Positions 18,249-27,380 of a DNA stretch of 64,000 nt are shown piece after piece. The DNA is from Hyphomonas sp. (lineage in GTDB: Bacteria > Pseudomonadota > Alphaproteobacteria > Caulobacterales > Hyphomonadaceae). Positions within the stretch are counted from its first letter, which is position 1. Each line of letters starts with the position of its first letter. The stretch spans positions 434,001 to 498,000 of the forward strand of contig NZ_CP051230.1 of NCBI RefSeq assembly GCF_017792385.1. Direction: 5' to 3'. The translations under genes were made by a program, and so were the position numbers. The notes under the pieces were generated by a model, which saw only the letters and a list, made by a program, of their open reading frames with translations, made no database searches and was not told the DNA's origin.

Positions 18249-18827
18249 CTAGAGCACCGCTTCGACGGCAGTGACCTCCGGGACATAGGTTTTCAGCATA
18301 TTCTCGATCCCCTGCTTGAGGGTCATCGTCGACGATGGACAACCGGCACACGCGCCGCGCATCGACAGATGCACGATGCCGGTGTCTGGCTCGAACTTGT
18401 GGAAAATGATGTCGCCGCCATCCTGAGCCACAGCCGGACGGACGCGGGTTTCGATCAGCTCGCGAATTTCCTCGACGATTTCAGCTGCTTCGCCCTCATA
18501 GCTGATGTCGGCCTCGGCATCGGCCGCGGGGGCAGCCCCCTCCTCAACCACGGGCAGGCCTGCCATGTAGTGGTCCATGATGGCCGCCAGGACCATCGGC
18601 TTTACATGTTTCCAGTCCTTGTCGGGTGCCTTGTTGATCGACACGAAATCGCTGCCGAGAAAGACGCGCTCAACACCGTCCACCTGGAACAGCGCGCGCG
18701 CGAGCAGGCTGATACGGGCACTGGCCGCATCCGGAAAATCGAACGGACCAGCCTCACCGGCCACCGGATGGCCGGGCAGGAACTTTACGGTATCCGGGTT
18801 CGGAGTCGGTTCGGTCTGGATGAACAT
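18249..18827 (-). CDS. NfuA-type Fe-S cluster scaffold/carrier
   Basis: 192 residues with two domains: an N-terminal Nfu_N fold (MFIQTEPTPNPDTVKFLPG, IFLG-like VFLGSDFVSI) at about 1-90 and a C-terminal NifU domain from about 110 with the cluster-binding CAGCPSS (CxxC). It delivers Fe-S clusters to target apoproteins in the cytoplasm. The eukaryotic-type N-terminal domain is standard for alphaproteobacteria. It lies upstream of the rutE-tsaB-rimI run, separated by about 100 bp. Confidence 0.93.
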   Translation of the reverse strand: MFIQTEPTPNPDTVKFLPGHPVAGEAGPFDFPDAASARISLLARALFQVDGVERVFLGSDFVSINKAPDKDWKHVKPMVLAAIMDHYMAGLPVVEEGAAPAADAEADISYEGEAAEIVEEIRELIETRVRPAVAQDGGDIIFHKFEPDTGIVHLSMRGACAGCPSSTMTLKQGIENMLKTYVPEVTAVEAVL

Positions 18828-18909
18828 GGCCGATCGGGCCCTTTCTGGATTGCGGTTTCACCGTTCCAGATGGCCTGCCCAGCCTGAAGGTTCAAGGGAA
18901 TGCGTGAGA

Positions 18910-19962
18910 TTACGGCGCAGCTGCCAGACGGGTTTCAAGACCTGCGATGTTCTCAAGCGCACTTTCGGGCACGTCACCAAGCAAGTCTGCCAGATTCCGG
19001 GATGCGTCCTGCGCCTCTCCCAGATGGAACCCGATACTTGCCAGATGGTTGGCCATGAAGGGACCGTCACCGCTCTGATTGGACACAACCAGCGGCTTCA
19101 TCTGTGCAGCCCGGCCCCAAGCCAGTTCCGCCCGGTCAAAGGCGGCACTCACAGCCGGCAAACGTGCCAGGCGCGGTTCCGACAGACGGGCAGCGACCAG
19201 CATCTGCTGCGCCACATGGGCCCGTGCCTTGGCCCCGTAAAAGGTTTCGATATCCGTGCGGCTGGCCGGCCATTCGACAATGTCCTGATTGATCTGGACG
19301 GACAGGTCGATCCGGTCAGCCTCGGCCCAATCGGCGAACAGGACAGCCTGCGCCTGCAGTTTCGCAAGTTTGTCTGGCGTGGCTGCCAGTCCGCGACCTG
19401 CACGGGAATCATACCGGTTCAGCGCTTCGGCCGCTGCCGTTAGGCGCGGGCGCATGTCTTCGCCTTCCACCCCGCTCAGCAGGCGGGCAGCTGCCTTCAG
19501 GTCGGAATCGACTTCTTCGCCTTGTGCCGTCAGGTCTGCCAGCATGCCGGTATGCCGGGACAGGGCCTCAGCGGTGGCACTCTGCCAGGCAGGCATGGCG
19601 GTGAGCCGCGCCTGCGGATGCCAATTCGCCCGATCACCGGCCCAGCCGGCGCCTTCCAGTTCCCGCGCAATCTTCACGATGGATACGCCGACTTCCGGCA
19701 GGGTCCAGTTCTGCCCCGTGATTTCGATGGCGCTGTCGTCGATCCGGTTCGAGGCAACGGTCATGATCGGGTAGGCTGCAACGGCCCCGACGACCACGCC
19801 CACTTTCAGCAGGGTTACCGTTCGGCGCCACCATCTCTGGGCAAACAACATGATGGGGCTGGGCTCGGCATAGTCGAAGGTCACGAGATGATCAGAACCC
19901 AGCACGGTCACGACAGGACCTTCCTCCTGGTATGCCGCGGGGAGGCGACTATCAAATGCCAT
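18910..19962 (-). CDS. DUF2333-like single-pass membrane protein
   Basis: 350 residues: an N-terminal cytoplasmic part of ~45 residues, one transmembrane helix (LLKVGVVVGAVAAYPIM), and a helical periplasmic domain. The features ALEITGQNW-like start, GAGWAGDRANWHPQARL, alternating AALSRHTGMLADL-type helices and the ending FHLGEAQDASRNLADLLGD resemble DUF2333 proteins, which have no assigned function. I am moderately sure of the family. The 182-bp region upstream carries an AT-rich palindrome (20038-20061). Confidence 0.7.
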   Translation of the reverse strand: MAFDSRLPAAYQEEGPVVTVLGSDHLVTFDYAEPSPIMLFAQRWWRRTVTLLKVGVVVGAVAAYPIMTVASNRIDDSAIEITGQNWTLPEVGVSIVKIARELEGAGWAGDRANWHPQARLTAMPAWQSATAEALSRHTGMLADLTAQGEEVDSDLKAAARLLSGVEGEDMRPRLTAAAEALNRYDSRAGRGLAATPDKLAKLQAQAVLFADWAEADRIDLSVQINQDIVEWPASRTDIETFYGAKARAHVAQQMLVAARLSEPRLARLPAVSAAFDRAELAWGRAAQMKPLVVSNQSGDGPFMANHLASIGFHLGEAQDASRNLADLLGDVPESALENIAGLETRLAAAP

Positions 19963-20037
19963 TCACTCTACCCTGTTTCAAACCCTGACGGCGCGCGACG
20001 TGTTGCGGTAAAGACACTATGCAGGGATTGCCCATAT

Positions 20038-20061
20038 TTTAACAGTCTATTTACTGTTAAA
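20038..20061. promoter_or_regulatory. AT-rich perfect palindrome, possible operator
   Basis: Arms TTTAACAGT and ACTGTTAAA (nine bases each) flank the spacer CTATTT. The site lies 76 bp upstream of the DUF2333-like gene and stands out as A/T-rich in a GC-rich genome. It lacks a U tract and a GC stem, so it reads as a protein-binding site or promoter element rather than a terminator. The regulator is unknown. Confidence 0.45.
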
Positions 20062-20144
20062 TATATGCAAGCAACATGCCTGCCCGCCGTTTGGACGGGT
20101 TGCCAGAGCAATGATCAGGGTCTGGCCGGGCGAGGCCGGCAGAA

Positions 20145-20600
20145 TCAGTCGCCCAGACCGCGAATCTCGGCAACCGTGGTCAGGGTCGATTCTTCGCCAT
20201 CGGCGGTCTTCAGTGTCAGGACCAGGTCTGCCGTCTCGCCAATTTCGATGTCCTGGCTGACGCCGAACAGCATCAGGTGCGCACCGCCGCTTTCAAGCAC
20301 CAGCGGTGCCGCTTCGGTGGCCTCGAGTTGATCGACCTTGCGCATCTTCATCACACCATCCGTCATCTCCATCGTATGGAGCTCGACCGTATCGGCAATG
20401 TCGGTGTCGGCTCCGACCAGGTAGGCCGGTGCGCCCTTAACGGTGAGGGTCAGGCCTCCGCCCGCCACATCACGGCCAGGAGTCGGTTTGACGATATAAG
20501 CATCCGTCACGGTGACCGTGTCACCTTCAGACGTGGCTGCGGGCGAACAGGCCGCGAGAGTGGCGAAGCCGAAGGCGGCAATCAGGGAAGCAACACGCAT
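20145..20600 (-). CDS. PCu(A)C copper chaperone, lipoprotein
   Basis: 151 residues from ATG 20600 (MRVASLIAAF) with a GGAG ribosome site; a longer frame begins at 20636. The lipobox is TLAAC. The mature domain holds the copper-binding pattern with His-Met ligands: VELHTMEMTDGVMKMR followed ~20 residues later by SGGAHLMLFG, i.e. H(M)x10Mx21HxM. These periplasmic proteins hand Cu(I) to cytochrome oxidase CuA centres. No Sco gene is adjacent here. Confidence 0.88.
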   Translation of the reverse strand: MRVASLIAAFGFATLAACSPAATSEGDTVTVTDAYIVKPTPGRDVAGGGLTLTVKGAPAYLVGADTDIADTVELHTMEMTDGVMKMRKVDQLEATEAAPLVLESGGAHLMLFGVSQDIEIGETADLVLTLKTADGEESTLTTVAEIRGLGD

Positions 20601-20689
20601 GAGAAGGTCTCCAACCGTCTGAATGGTGCGAGACATTTAGCCAGACCGGCGCCGCGGTCAATCGATCACAGCGCCGCAGCCTGTCTCGT

Positions 20690-21727
20690 TCAGGCGCCCC
20701 AGAACCCGACACGTTCGCGTACGTCCCGGATGATCGGCGCCGAGATGGCGTCTGCCCGCTCGGCCCCGTCCCGGAGCACGGCATCAATATCCGATGGATT
20801 GTCCAGGATTTCGCGATAGCGCTGCGTGATCGGTGCGAGATGGTTCACGGTCACTTCGGCCAGCGCCGGCTTGAACACGCCAAAGCCCTGCCCGCCATAT
20901 TGTTTCAGAACGGCTTCCACGGACTCTCCGGACAAGGCGGCATAGATGCCGACCAGGTTTTCAACTTCCGGACGGCCTTCCAGCCCTTCCACCTCACTCG
21001 GCATGTCGCCGAGCAGGTCAGTCTTTGCCTTCTTGATTTTCTTTGCAATCGTATCGGCATCGTCCACCAATGCGATACGCGAGAGTTCGGACGGGTCGGA
21101 TTTCGACATCTTCTTGCTGCCATCCTTCAGGCTCATCACGCGCGCGCCCGGCCCCTTGATCAGTGGCTCGGGCAGCGGGAAGAAGCCCGGCGCATCATAT
21201 TCGCGGTTGAACCGGTCAGCGATGTCGCGGCTGAGTTCCAGATGCTGTTTCTGGTCCTCGCCCACCGGTACATGCGTGGCCTTGTAGGCGAGAATGTCTG
21301 CCGCCTGCAGGACCGGATAGGTAAACAGGCCGACCGAAGCACGCTCGGCATCCTTGCCCGCCTTGTCCTTGAACTGGGTCATGCGCTCGACCCAACCCAT
21401 GCGCGCGACACAATTGAAGATCCAGGCCAGTTCCACATGCGCCTTCACTGAGGATTGCGCATAGATGATGGATTTCTTTGGATCGACGCCGCAGGCCAGG
21501 AAAGCCGCCGCAATCTGGCGGGTCTGGCTGATCAGGGCGCCCTTCTCCACCGGCATGGTGATCGCATGCAGGTCAACCACCGCATAGACCGCATCCCAGC
21601 CCTCTTCCTGCAGGTCCACGAATTTCTTAAGGGCGCCCAGATAGTTGCCCAGATGGAGATTGCCGGTCGTCTGGATGCCCGAGAAAATGCGCTGCGGGCC
21701 GCTATAGGAGGCAGGTGTATCAGTCAT
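20690..21727 (-). CDS. trpS: Tryptophanyl-tRNA synthetase
   Basis: 345 residues, normal for bacterial TrpRS. The class I signatures are HLGN (25-28, replacing HIGH) after SGIQTTGNL, and KMSKSD near 204. VPVGEDQKQHLELSRD, which recognises ATP and tryptophan, is present. It charges tRNA-Trp in the cytoplasm. It lies 24 bp downstream of murJ, in the same direction, with glnD upstream; murJ-trpS linkage is common in alphaproteobacteria. Confidence 0.97.
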   Translation of the reverse strand: MTDTPASYSGPQRIFSGIQTTGNLHLGNYLGALKKFVDLQEEGWDAVYAVVDLHAITMPVEKGALISQTRQIAAAFLACGVDPKKSIIYAQSSVKAHVELAWIFNCVARMGWVERMTQFKDKAGKDAERASVGLFTYPVLQAADILAYKATHVPVGEDQKQHLELSRDIADRFNREYDAPGFFPLPEPLIKGPGARVMSLKDGSKKMSKSDPSELSRIALVDDADTIAKKIKKAKTDLLGDMPSEVEGLEGRPEVENLVGIYAALSGESVEAVLKQYGGQGFGVFKPALAEVTVNHLAPITQRYREILDNPSDIDAVLRDGAERADAISAPIIRDVRERVGFWGA

Positions 21728-21751
21728 GGGCAGGCGCTTTAGCGCGTTTGC

Positions 21752-23308
21752 CTAGCGCCGCAAAGCCTGTCGAATGTCAGAAATGCGGATTGCACCCGTC
21801 AAAAGAGCTGCGAACCCGTATATCACGCCGCCGGCAAGCACGATCACCGCCGCCGAGGCGATCCGGGAATCCCAGAGTTCCGCCCGGATCAGCGCCAGCT
21901 TCTGCAACATGTACCAGACCGCACCGGACATGATGGCCGTGGCCAGTGCAGCACGAACAATGCCGGAGACGAGCCGAGGACCCGGCCTGTACCAGCCGCG
22001 CACCAGAAGCGTGAACGCCAGAAGCGCCGTATTCACCCAGGCAGCCACCGAAGTGGCGATGGCCAGTCCGATAAAGCCGGCCTGGCCATTCGACTTCATC
22101 CAGAAGAACAGGCCCGCGCCAAGCGCCGTGTTGATCACGACGGACACGAGCGCATAGCGCATCGGAGTCTTCGTGTCCTCGCGCGCGAAGAAGGCCGGCG
22201 CGAGAACCTTGATCAGCACAAAAGCCGGCACGCCCCAGGCGAAATGAAACAGCGCACTGCCGGACATGGCCGCATCCGATGGCAGGAATTCTCCGCGCGT
22301 GAAGAAGGCGTCGATCAGGAAGACCGGCGCGATCATAAGCGCGGCCGCCGCCGGCAGGGTCAGCGCCATGGCCAGGCCGATGCCTTCATCCATCGTGCGG
22401 CGACTGGAGCCGTCATCGCTGGCCCGCGCCGCCCGGCTGAGCCGCGGCAGGATGGCCACGCCGACCGCCACGCCGACCAGTCCGAGTGGCAACTGATAAA
22501 GACGGTCTGCCGCGTACAGCCATGACTTCGCCCCGACCTCGAAACTGGCGAGCGACTGGCTGACGATGATGTTGATCTGTGTGCCGGAGGCGGCAATCGT
22601 TCCGGGAATTGCGAGTTTCAGCACCTTCTTCACCGCAGGTGTCAGGCGGGGCCATCCAATCAGGCTGAGGCGGACCTTCTGTCGATTGACCCCCCACCAG
22701 AGCACCCCCGCCTGCAGCAGCCCGGCCACGAAATACGCCATCGCCGCAGCCAGGGCGGTCCCCTTGGCATCCGGCGCGACAAAGGCAGCCGATATCAGCG
22801 ACAGGTTCAGCAGGGTCGGTGCGCCAGCCGACAGGATGAATCGCTCGGCCGAGTTGAGGACCCCGGACAAAAGGGCCGCGATCGCCATGAAGGTGAGATA
22901 CGGCATGGTAATCCGGGTCAGCAGGACAGCAAGGCTGTAGCTTTCCGGATCGTCCGCCTGCCCACCATGGATCAGCAGAAGAACCCAGGGCATGAAGATC
23001 TGGGCCAGAATGGTGAGCACCGCCGTCGCCGCAAACAGCACGCGCAAGGCCTCCTGCGCGACTGCGCGGGCTGCTTCGGCGCCGTCCGCCTCCAGCGTCC
23101 GGGCATAGGTCGGCACGAAAGCAGAGGCGAACGCCCCTTCCGCGAAAATCCTGCGGAACAGGTTCGGAAATTGTTGCGCCGTCGCCCAGGCATCCCCGAT
23201 CGGACCCGCCCCGATCTTGGCGATCAGAAGGATGTCGCGGACCATGCCGAGGATGCGGCTGCCCAATGTCAGCGAGGATTGCACGAGTGTGTTGCGGGCG
23301 ACGCTCAT
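21752..23308 (-). CDS. murJ: Lipid II flippase MurJ
   Basis: 518 residues and about 14 predicted membrane helices, the MATE-like MOP fold. The N-terminus has the conserved SRILGMVRDILLIAKIGAG, then RRIFAEGAFASAFVP, AAIALLSGVLNS-like helices and KVLAPAFFAREDTKTP. It moves undecaprenyl-pyrophosphoryl-muropeptide across the inner membrane for peptidoglycan synthesis. It starts 22 bp downstream of glnD and runs into trpS. Confidence 0.95.
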   Translation of the reverse strand: MSVARNTLVQSSLTLGSRILGMVRDILLIAKIGAGPIGDAWATAQQFPNLFRRIFAEGAFASAFVPTYARTLEADGAEAARAVAQEALRVLFAATAVLTILAQIFMPWVLLLIHGGQADDPESYSLAVLLTRITMPYLTFMAIAALLSGVLNSAERFILSAGAPTLLNLSLISAAFVAPDAKGTALAAAMAYFVAGLLQAGVLWWGVNRQKVRLSLIGWPRLTPAVKKVLKLAIPGTIAASGTQINIIVSQSLASFEVGAKSWLYAADRLYQLPLGLVGVAVGVAILPRLSRAARASDDGSSRRTMDEGIGLAMALTLPAAAALMIAPVFLIDAFFTRGEFLPSDAAMSGSALFHFAWGVPAFVLIKVLAPAFFAREDTKTPMRYALVSVVINTALGAGLFFWMKSNGQAGFIGLAIATSVAAWVNTALLAFTLLVRGWYRPGPRLVSGIVRAALATAIMSGAVWYMLQKLALIRAELWDSRIASAAVIVLAGGVIYGFAALLTGAIRISDIRQALRR

Positions 23309-23330
23309 GCGGATTCCCCTGCTGGAATTC

Positions 23331-26183
23331 TCAGAAACTGTCCACGGCGCGTGACCGCTTCAATTTCCGGGCCGGCGTTTCCGGCGCATCCGGTTCATGC
23401 TGGCCCAATGCGTCCAGAAGACGGTCCTTGAGTGTCTCTATCCGGGCAGAATCGGTCAGCTTGCCGCCAGTGGCCGTCTGCACATAGAAGGCGTCGAACA
23501 TGCGCTCACCATAGGATCCGACATGAGCGGAGTGGATCGACAGTCCGCTGTCGGCAAGCACGCTGGCGACATCATATAGCAGGCCCGGCCTGTCACGGCC
23601 GGCGATGTCTACCACGGTGTATTCGGTGGATACGTCATTGCGGATCTGCGCCGAGGGCTGGACCAGGAAGGCCGCTTCGCGCCGCCCCATACGCGACGCC
23701 CCGGGTTCCTTGACGCCCGTTCCGGCCAGCGTGTCCCTGAGCGCCGTTTCCAGCCTTTGCAGGCGCGAGGCATCTTTCTGGCCAAACGGCAGCTTGGCGC
23801 TGTCCTGCAAGATGAACAGATCGAGAATCCGGCCGCTGCGATTGGTGAAGACCTGAGCGGACACGACGTTCGCGCCTAGATTTGCGAGCGTGCCGGCCAG
23901 GTCTGCGAACAGACCCGGACGGTCCTTGCCGCACACCATCAGGGTCAGGGCGCCTCCCTCCGGCGGGAAACGATAGCACACGACATCGCCGCCATCCTTC
24001 AACGCGGTGGCGTGCCAGGCGAGGTCCGGCACATCGAATCCCGTCCAGTAGGCGGTTTCCATCTCCAGCAGCGTTGGCGGAATATCGCCCAGTTCATCGA
24101 CCAGCGCTTCACGGCGGGATTCGGCACGCGCCTCGAGATGGGCCTGAACGCCGGATTCGTCTGCCCGCCCCCCGCGCAGGGCGGCCGCGGTATTGTGATA
24201 GAGATCGGCCATCAACTGGCCCTTCCACGCATTCCAGACGCCCGGACCGACGGCGCGAATGTCTGCTGCGGTCAGGATGTAAAGCAGCCGCAGCCGTTCG
24301 AGGGATCCCACCAGGTTTGCAAACTGGGTGACCGTGCGCGGATCGGAGATATCCCGCTTCTGAGCAGTTTCACTGAGTTCCAGATGGTTTCCGACCAGCC
24401 AGGCCACCAGTTCGGTTTCGTCTTCGGGCAGACCAAGCCGCTGGCAGGCGCGCGTGGCGGTCTTCATGCCCTCGACCTGCTGGTCGCCCCTGCCCTTGCC
24501 GGTGTCGTGGAGCAGCATGGCAAGGTACAGCGCGCGGCGGTTTTCGATCAGCGGGAATATTTCACTGGCGAGCGGCACGCGTTCCGCATTGTCCTGCTCC
24601 ATCTCGGCAATTGCCTCGACCGCACGGATCGTGTGCTCATCAACCGTATAGTGATGATACATGTTGAACTGGGTCTGCGCGACGATGCCGCCGAATTCCG
24701 GAATGGCCTTTCCGAGCACACCGGCCTCGTTCATGCGGCGCAGGATCAGGCCGGGATCCTCGCTGTCGAGCAGTATATCGAGGGTCAGCGCGCGCGCTTC
24801 TTGCGTGTTTCGAAGATCCTCGTTCAGCGTCCGCAGATTGCGCGTGATCGCCGACAGGGCATCCGGATGGATATCCTTGCCTTCCCGCCGGGCGATCAGG
24901 AACAGGCGCAACATGTTGAGCGGATCATCCTGCATCACGGCCTCGGACGTGATGCTGACGCGTCCGGCATCAATCACGAACCCCGGATCTGCCAAGGGTT
25001 GTGGCGTTTTCTGCGGAAGCAGGCGGCGAAAGCCTTCCGGCCGCTTTTTCTGTTCCGCCTCAAGCTTGGCGGCAATGATGCGGGTCAACGCCCCGACATC
25101 CTTGGCGACGAGGAAGTAGCGTTTCATGAAACGCTCAACGCCCAACTGACCTTCCCGATCACGATAGCCCATGCGGGCCGCGATCTCCGGCTGAAGGTCG
25201 AAGCTGAGGCGTTCCTCAGCGCGGCCGGTGACAAAATGCAGGTGGCAGCGCACCGTCCACAGGAAACGGGCGGAGCGGATGAATGTGCCATACTCACTGC
25301 GCGTGAATGGCCCCCCTTTCATCACGTCTTCCAGCGTTTTGCCGCCATAGATGTGTTTCACGATCCAGTAGAGCGTCTGCAAATCCCGGAGGCCGCCCTT
25401 GCCCTCCTTGATATTCGGCTCGACGACATAGCGCGCATCCCCCTGTCGTGCGTGGCGGGCGTCACGTTCGGCCAGCTTGTCAGCGATGAAATCCGCATCC
25501 TTGCCGTCGATTGCGTCCTTCTTGAACTTTGCCAGCATCTCGTCTGACAGGGCCTGGTCACCGCAGATGAAGCGGGAATCCAGAAGCGACGTCTTGATGG
25601 TCACATCCTCGGCGGCGAGCTTGACGCATTCGGCGGGCGTCCGGAAGGCATTGCCGACTTTCAGGCCCATGTCCCAGAGCGCATAGAGCATGTATTCGAT
25701 GACGCTCTCAGTATGCGGAGAAGCCTTGTAGGCGCGCAGGAACAGAAGATCGGTGTCGGAGGACGGTGCCATGACGCCGCGCCCATAGCCACCCGTGGCC
25801 AGAACCGCGAGACGTTCGGCTTCGGTGGGGTTGCGCGCGCGATGAATGTGGGTGGTCGTGAAGTCATACAAAGCATGCACGACCTCATCCTGAACTGCCG
25901 CCAGAAGCCGAGCCGTATCAAGGCCGTCGGCTCCCTGCTGCAACCTTTCCTGCGCGATCATGCGGCCGCGAAACATGGCCCCGTGGAGATGGTCCAATGC
26001 GGCCTTTCGCGTCGCCTGCGCATCGCCGAGATTGTCCAGCGCCGCAGCGGTCAGTTTCACGCGCAAGGCACGGCCATCGATGATGTTGGAAATGCGCCAT
26101 TTCCCGGGCCGCCGACCGGGCTGGCTGCGGGTTTCCACGAGGGTGGGCGCCTTGCTCGGCGGAACAGTCGATTCTTTGCTCAT
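23331..26183 (-). CDS. glnD: Bifunctional PII uridylyltransferase/uridylyl-removing enzyme GlnD
   Basis: 950 residues with the full domain order. The nucleotidyltransferase domain (about 60-340) has GGYGRG...SSDTDLLFL. A GlnD helical region and an HD hydrolase domain follow, with VDEHTIRAVEAIAEM and LLHDTGKGRGDQ near residue 530. Two C-terminal ACT domains (GKDRPGLFADLAGTLANLGANV and GRDRPGLLYDVASVLADSGLS, in parts) sense glutamine. It uridylylates PII when nitrogen is limiting and removes UMP when glutamine is high. It heads the glnD-murJ-trpS run. Confidence 0.97.
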   Translation of the reverse strand: MSKESTVPPSKAPTLVETRSQPGRRPGKWRISNIIDGRALRVKLTAAALDNLGDAQATRKAALDHLHGAMFRGRMIAQERLQQGADGLDTARLLAAVQDEVVHALYDFTTTHIHRARNPTEAERLAVLATGGYGRGVMAPSSDTDLLFLRAYKASPHTESVIEYMLYALWDMGLKVGNAFRTPAECVKLAAEDVTIKTSLLDSRFICGDQALSDEMLAKFKKDAIDGKDADFIADKLAERDARHARQGDARYVVEPNIKEGKGGLRDLQTLYWIVKHIYGGKTLEDVMKGGPFTRSEYGTFIRSARFLWTVRCHLHFVTGRAEERLSFDLQPEIAARMGYRDREGQLGVERFMKRYFLVAKDVGALTRIIAAKLEAEQKKRPEGFRRLLPQKTPQPLADPGFVIDAGRVSITSEAVMQDDPLNMLRLFLIARREGKDIHPDALSAITRNLRTLNEDLRNTQEARALTLDILLDSEDPGLILRRMNEAGVLGKAIPEFGGIVAQTQFNMYHHYTVDEHTIRAVEAIAEMEQDNAERVPLASEIFPLIENRRALYLAMLLHDTGKGRGDQQVEGMKTATRACQRLGLPEDETELVAWLVGNHLELSETAQKRDISDPRTVTQFANLVGSLERLRLLYILTAADIRAVGPGVWNAWKGQLMADLYHNTAAALRGGRADESGVQAHLEARAESRREALVDELGDIPPTLLEMETAYWTGFDVPDLAWHATALKDGGDVVCYRFPPEGGALTLMVCGKDRPGLFADLAGTLANLGANVVSAQVFTNRSGRILDLFILQDSAKLPFGQKDASRLQRLETALRDTLAGTGVKEPGASRMGRREAAFLVQPSAQIRNDVSTEYTVVDIAGRDRPGLLYDVASVLADSGLSIHSAHVGSYGERMFDAFYVQTATGGKLTDSARIETLKDRLLDALGQHEPDAPETPARKLKRSRAVDSF

Positions 26184-26365
26184 TGCCAGTCTATATAGCA
26201 GGTCCGGTTCGCGCGCCTATGGCGGGATCACTGCTGAATCCTGCGGATTGGTCGCAAACTTCCGCTTTTCGGGCATTTCCCAAGCCGCTGCCTTGACCAC
26301 GGGCCTTGCCTCCCTCAGGGATTTCCGGACTAATCCCAGCTGATCCGATATCGAGGACATTGCCG

Positions 26366-26785
26366 ATGCCCGTTTTCATCCGAACCGTCTGTGCCTGCGC
26401 CCTCATACTTGGGGCGGCATCTTGCGGCGGCAATGATGAGGTGACCGCGGCTCCTTCCCCTGCGGATGCCCAAACGGACACCATGATCCAGCTAGACCCC
26501 TACGATACGGCGATCACCTGTTTTTCCATTGCGCAATTGATGCTCACCGGCGCCGACGGAGACAGCACAGCGGACCCGGTGATCGTGCAGGAAGCCCGGC
26601 TCATGTCGGACAATTCCAGCATCGCCATTGAAGAAATGGCCGACGAGACGGGGAAATCAACTGACACGGTTGAGGCCGATATCAGCGCCAAGCGAGCCTC
26701 GGTCCAATCGGGCGATCAGACCGATTTCGCCATGAACCTTACTGCTTGCTCGCAACGGTACGGTTCATCGCATTTCGAACTGTAG
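26366..26785 (+). CDS. Small hypothetical lipoprotein
   Basis: 139 residues from ATG 26366 (MPVFIRTVCA); the frame also opens at 26306. The signal ends with a lipobox ILGAASC (Cys about 18). The mature chain is short, acidic and helical, with PYDTAITCFSIAQLMLTGAD and a second Cys near the end (LTACSQRYG), which may form a disulfide. I recognise no domain. It sits between glnD (divergent) and the convergent Lrp regulator, ending 5 bp before that gene's stop. Confidence 0.7.
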   Translation: MPVFIRTVCACALILGAASCGGNDEVTAAPSPADAQTDTMIQLDPYDTAITCFSIAQLMLTGADGDSTADPVIVQEARLMSDNSSIAIEEMADETGKSTDTVEADISAKRASVQSGDQTDFAMNLTACSQRYGSSHFEL

Positions 26786-26790
26786 GCCGG

Positions 26791-27270
26791 TCAGACCGTG
26801 CGCCCCCGCCTCACGGACTTTACGGGCAACACCCTGGACTTCTTCACCACACCATAGGCGAAACTGGTTTCCACGGACGAAATGCCAGGAAGCTTCTGGA
26901 ATGTGTTGCGAACCAGCTCTTCATATTCATCGAGACTGCCTGTCACCACGCGAAGCTGGTAATCCGATCCACCCGCCATGAGGTAGCAATCCAGGATTTC
27001 CGGGGTGTCGTTCACGATCCGCTCGAAATTGTGGACCGTATCGACCGTGTGGATCGACAGGCGAATCCTGACGAAGCAGGTAATTGGATATCCGCAGGCC
27101 TTCTGATCAATCGTGGCACAATAGCCTTTTATGATCCCGGCCCGCTCCAGGTTTCGGACTCGCCTAAGACATGGCGACGGCGATAGCCCCACCTTTTCGG
27201 CCAGGTCCTGATTGGTCAGCCGGCCATCTTCCTGAAGAGCCCGCACGATTTTGGCATCTATTTCGTCCAT
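26791..27270 (-). CDS. Lrp/AsnC-family transcription regulator
   Basis: 159 residues from ATG 27270, which has a TAGGTG ribosome site; ATG 27288 is a poorer choice. The winged helix is at ~1-60 (DAKIVRALQEDGRLTNQDLAEKVGLSPSPCLRRV, in parts) and the RAM effector domain follows (CFVRIRLS, LMAGGSDYQLRVVTGSL). Lrp proteins bind amino acids and control nearby metabolic genes. This gene is divergent from methionine gamma-lyase, with a 110-bp shared promoter region, so it most likely regulates that gene, possibly in response to methionine. Confidence 0.92.
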   Translation of the reverse strand: MDEIDAKIVRALQEDGRLTNQDLAEKVGLSPSPCLRRVRNLERAGIIKGYCATIDQKACGYPITCFVRIRLSIHTVDTVHNFERIVNDTPEILDCYLMAGGSDYQLRVVTGSLDEYEELVRNTFQKLPGISSVETSFAYGVVKKSRVLPVKSVRRGRTV

Positions 27271-27326
27271 AACACACCTAAGAGACATTAAATGCCAAAA
27301 TGCGGGAGCATATTAGCATCATTTGA

Positions 27327-27349
27327 CAGCACATGTCCCCTGAGTGCTG
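27327..27349. promoter_or_regulatory. Inverted repeat in the Lrp / methionine gamma-lyase promoter
   Basis: Arms CAGCAC and GTGCTG are separated by 11 bases, with a TTGACA hexamer (27323-27328) overlapping the left arm and TATATT (27351-27356) just after the right arm. The 22-base gap between those hexamers is longer than usual for a vegetative promoter. This is a candidate operator for the divergent Lrp-type regulator. Confidence 0.45.
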
Positions 27350-27380
27350 CTATATTGCGCTCAATTCATGAGGCAAACTA

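Noticed and set aside
20120..20144. GC-rich GGCC-type repeat after the PCu(A)C gene as a terminator
   Set aside because: The stem is short and no T run follows on either strand.
24012..25547. 511-residue open frame on the plus strand inside glnD
   Set aside because: An opposite-strand shadow of GlnD; composition is unlike a real protein and GlnD motifs on the minus strand are unambiguous.
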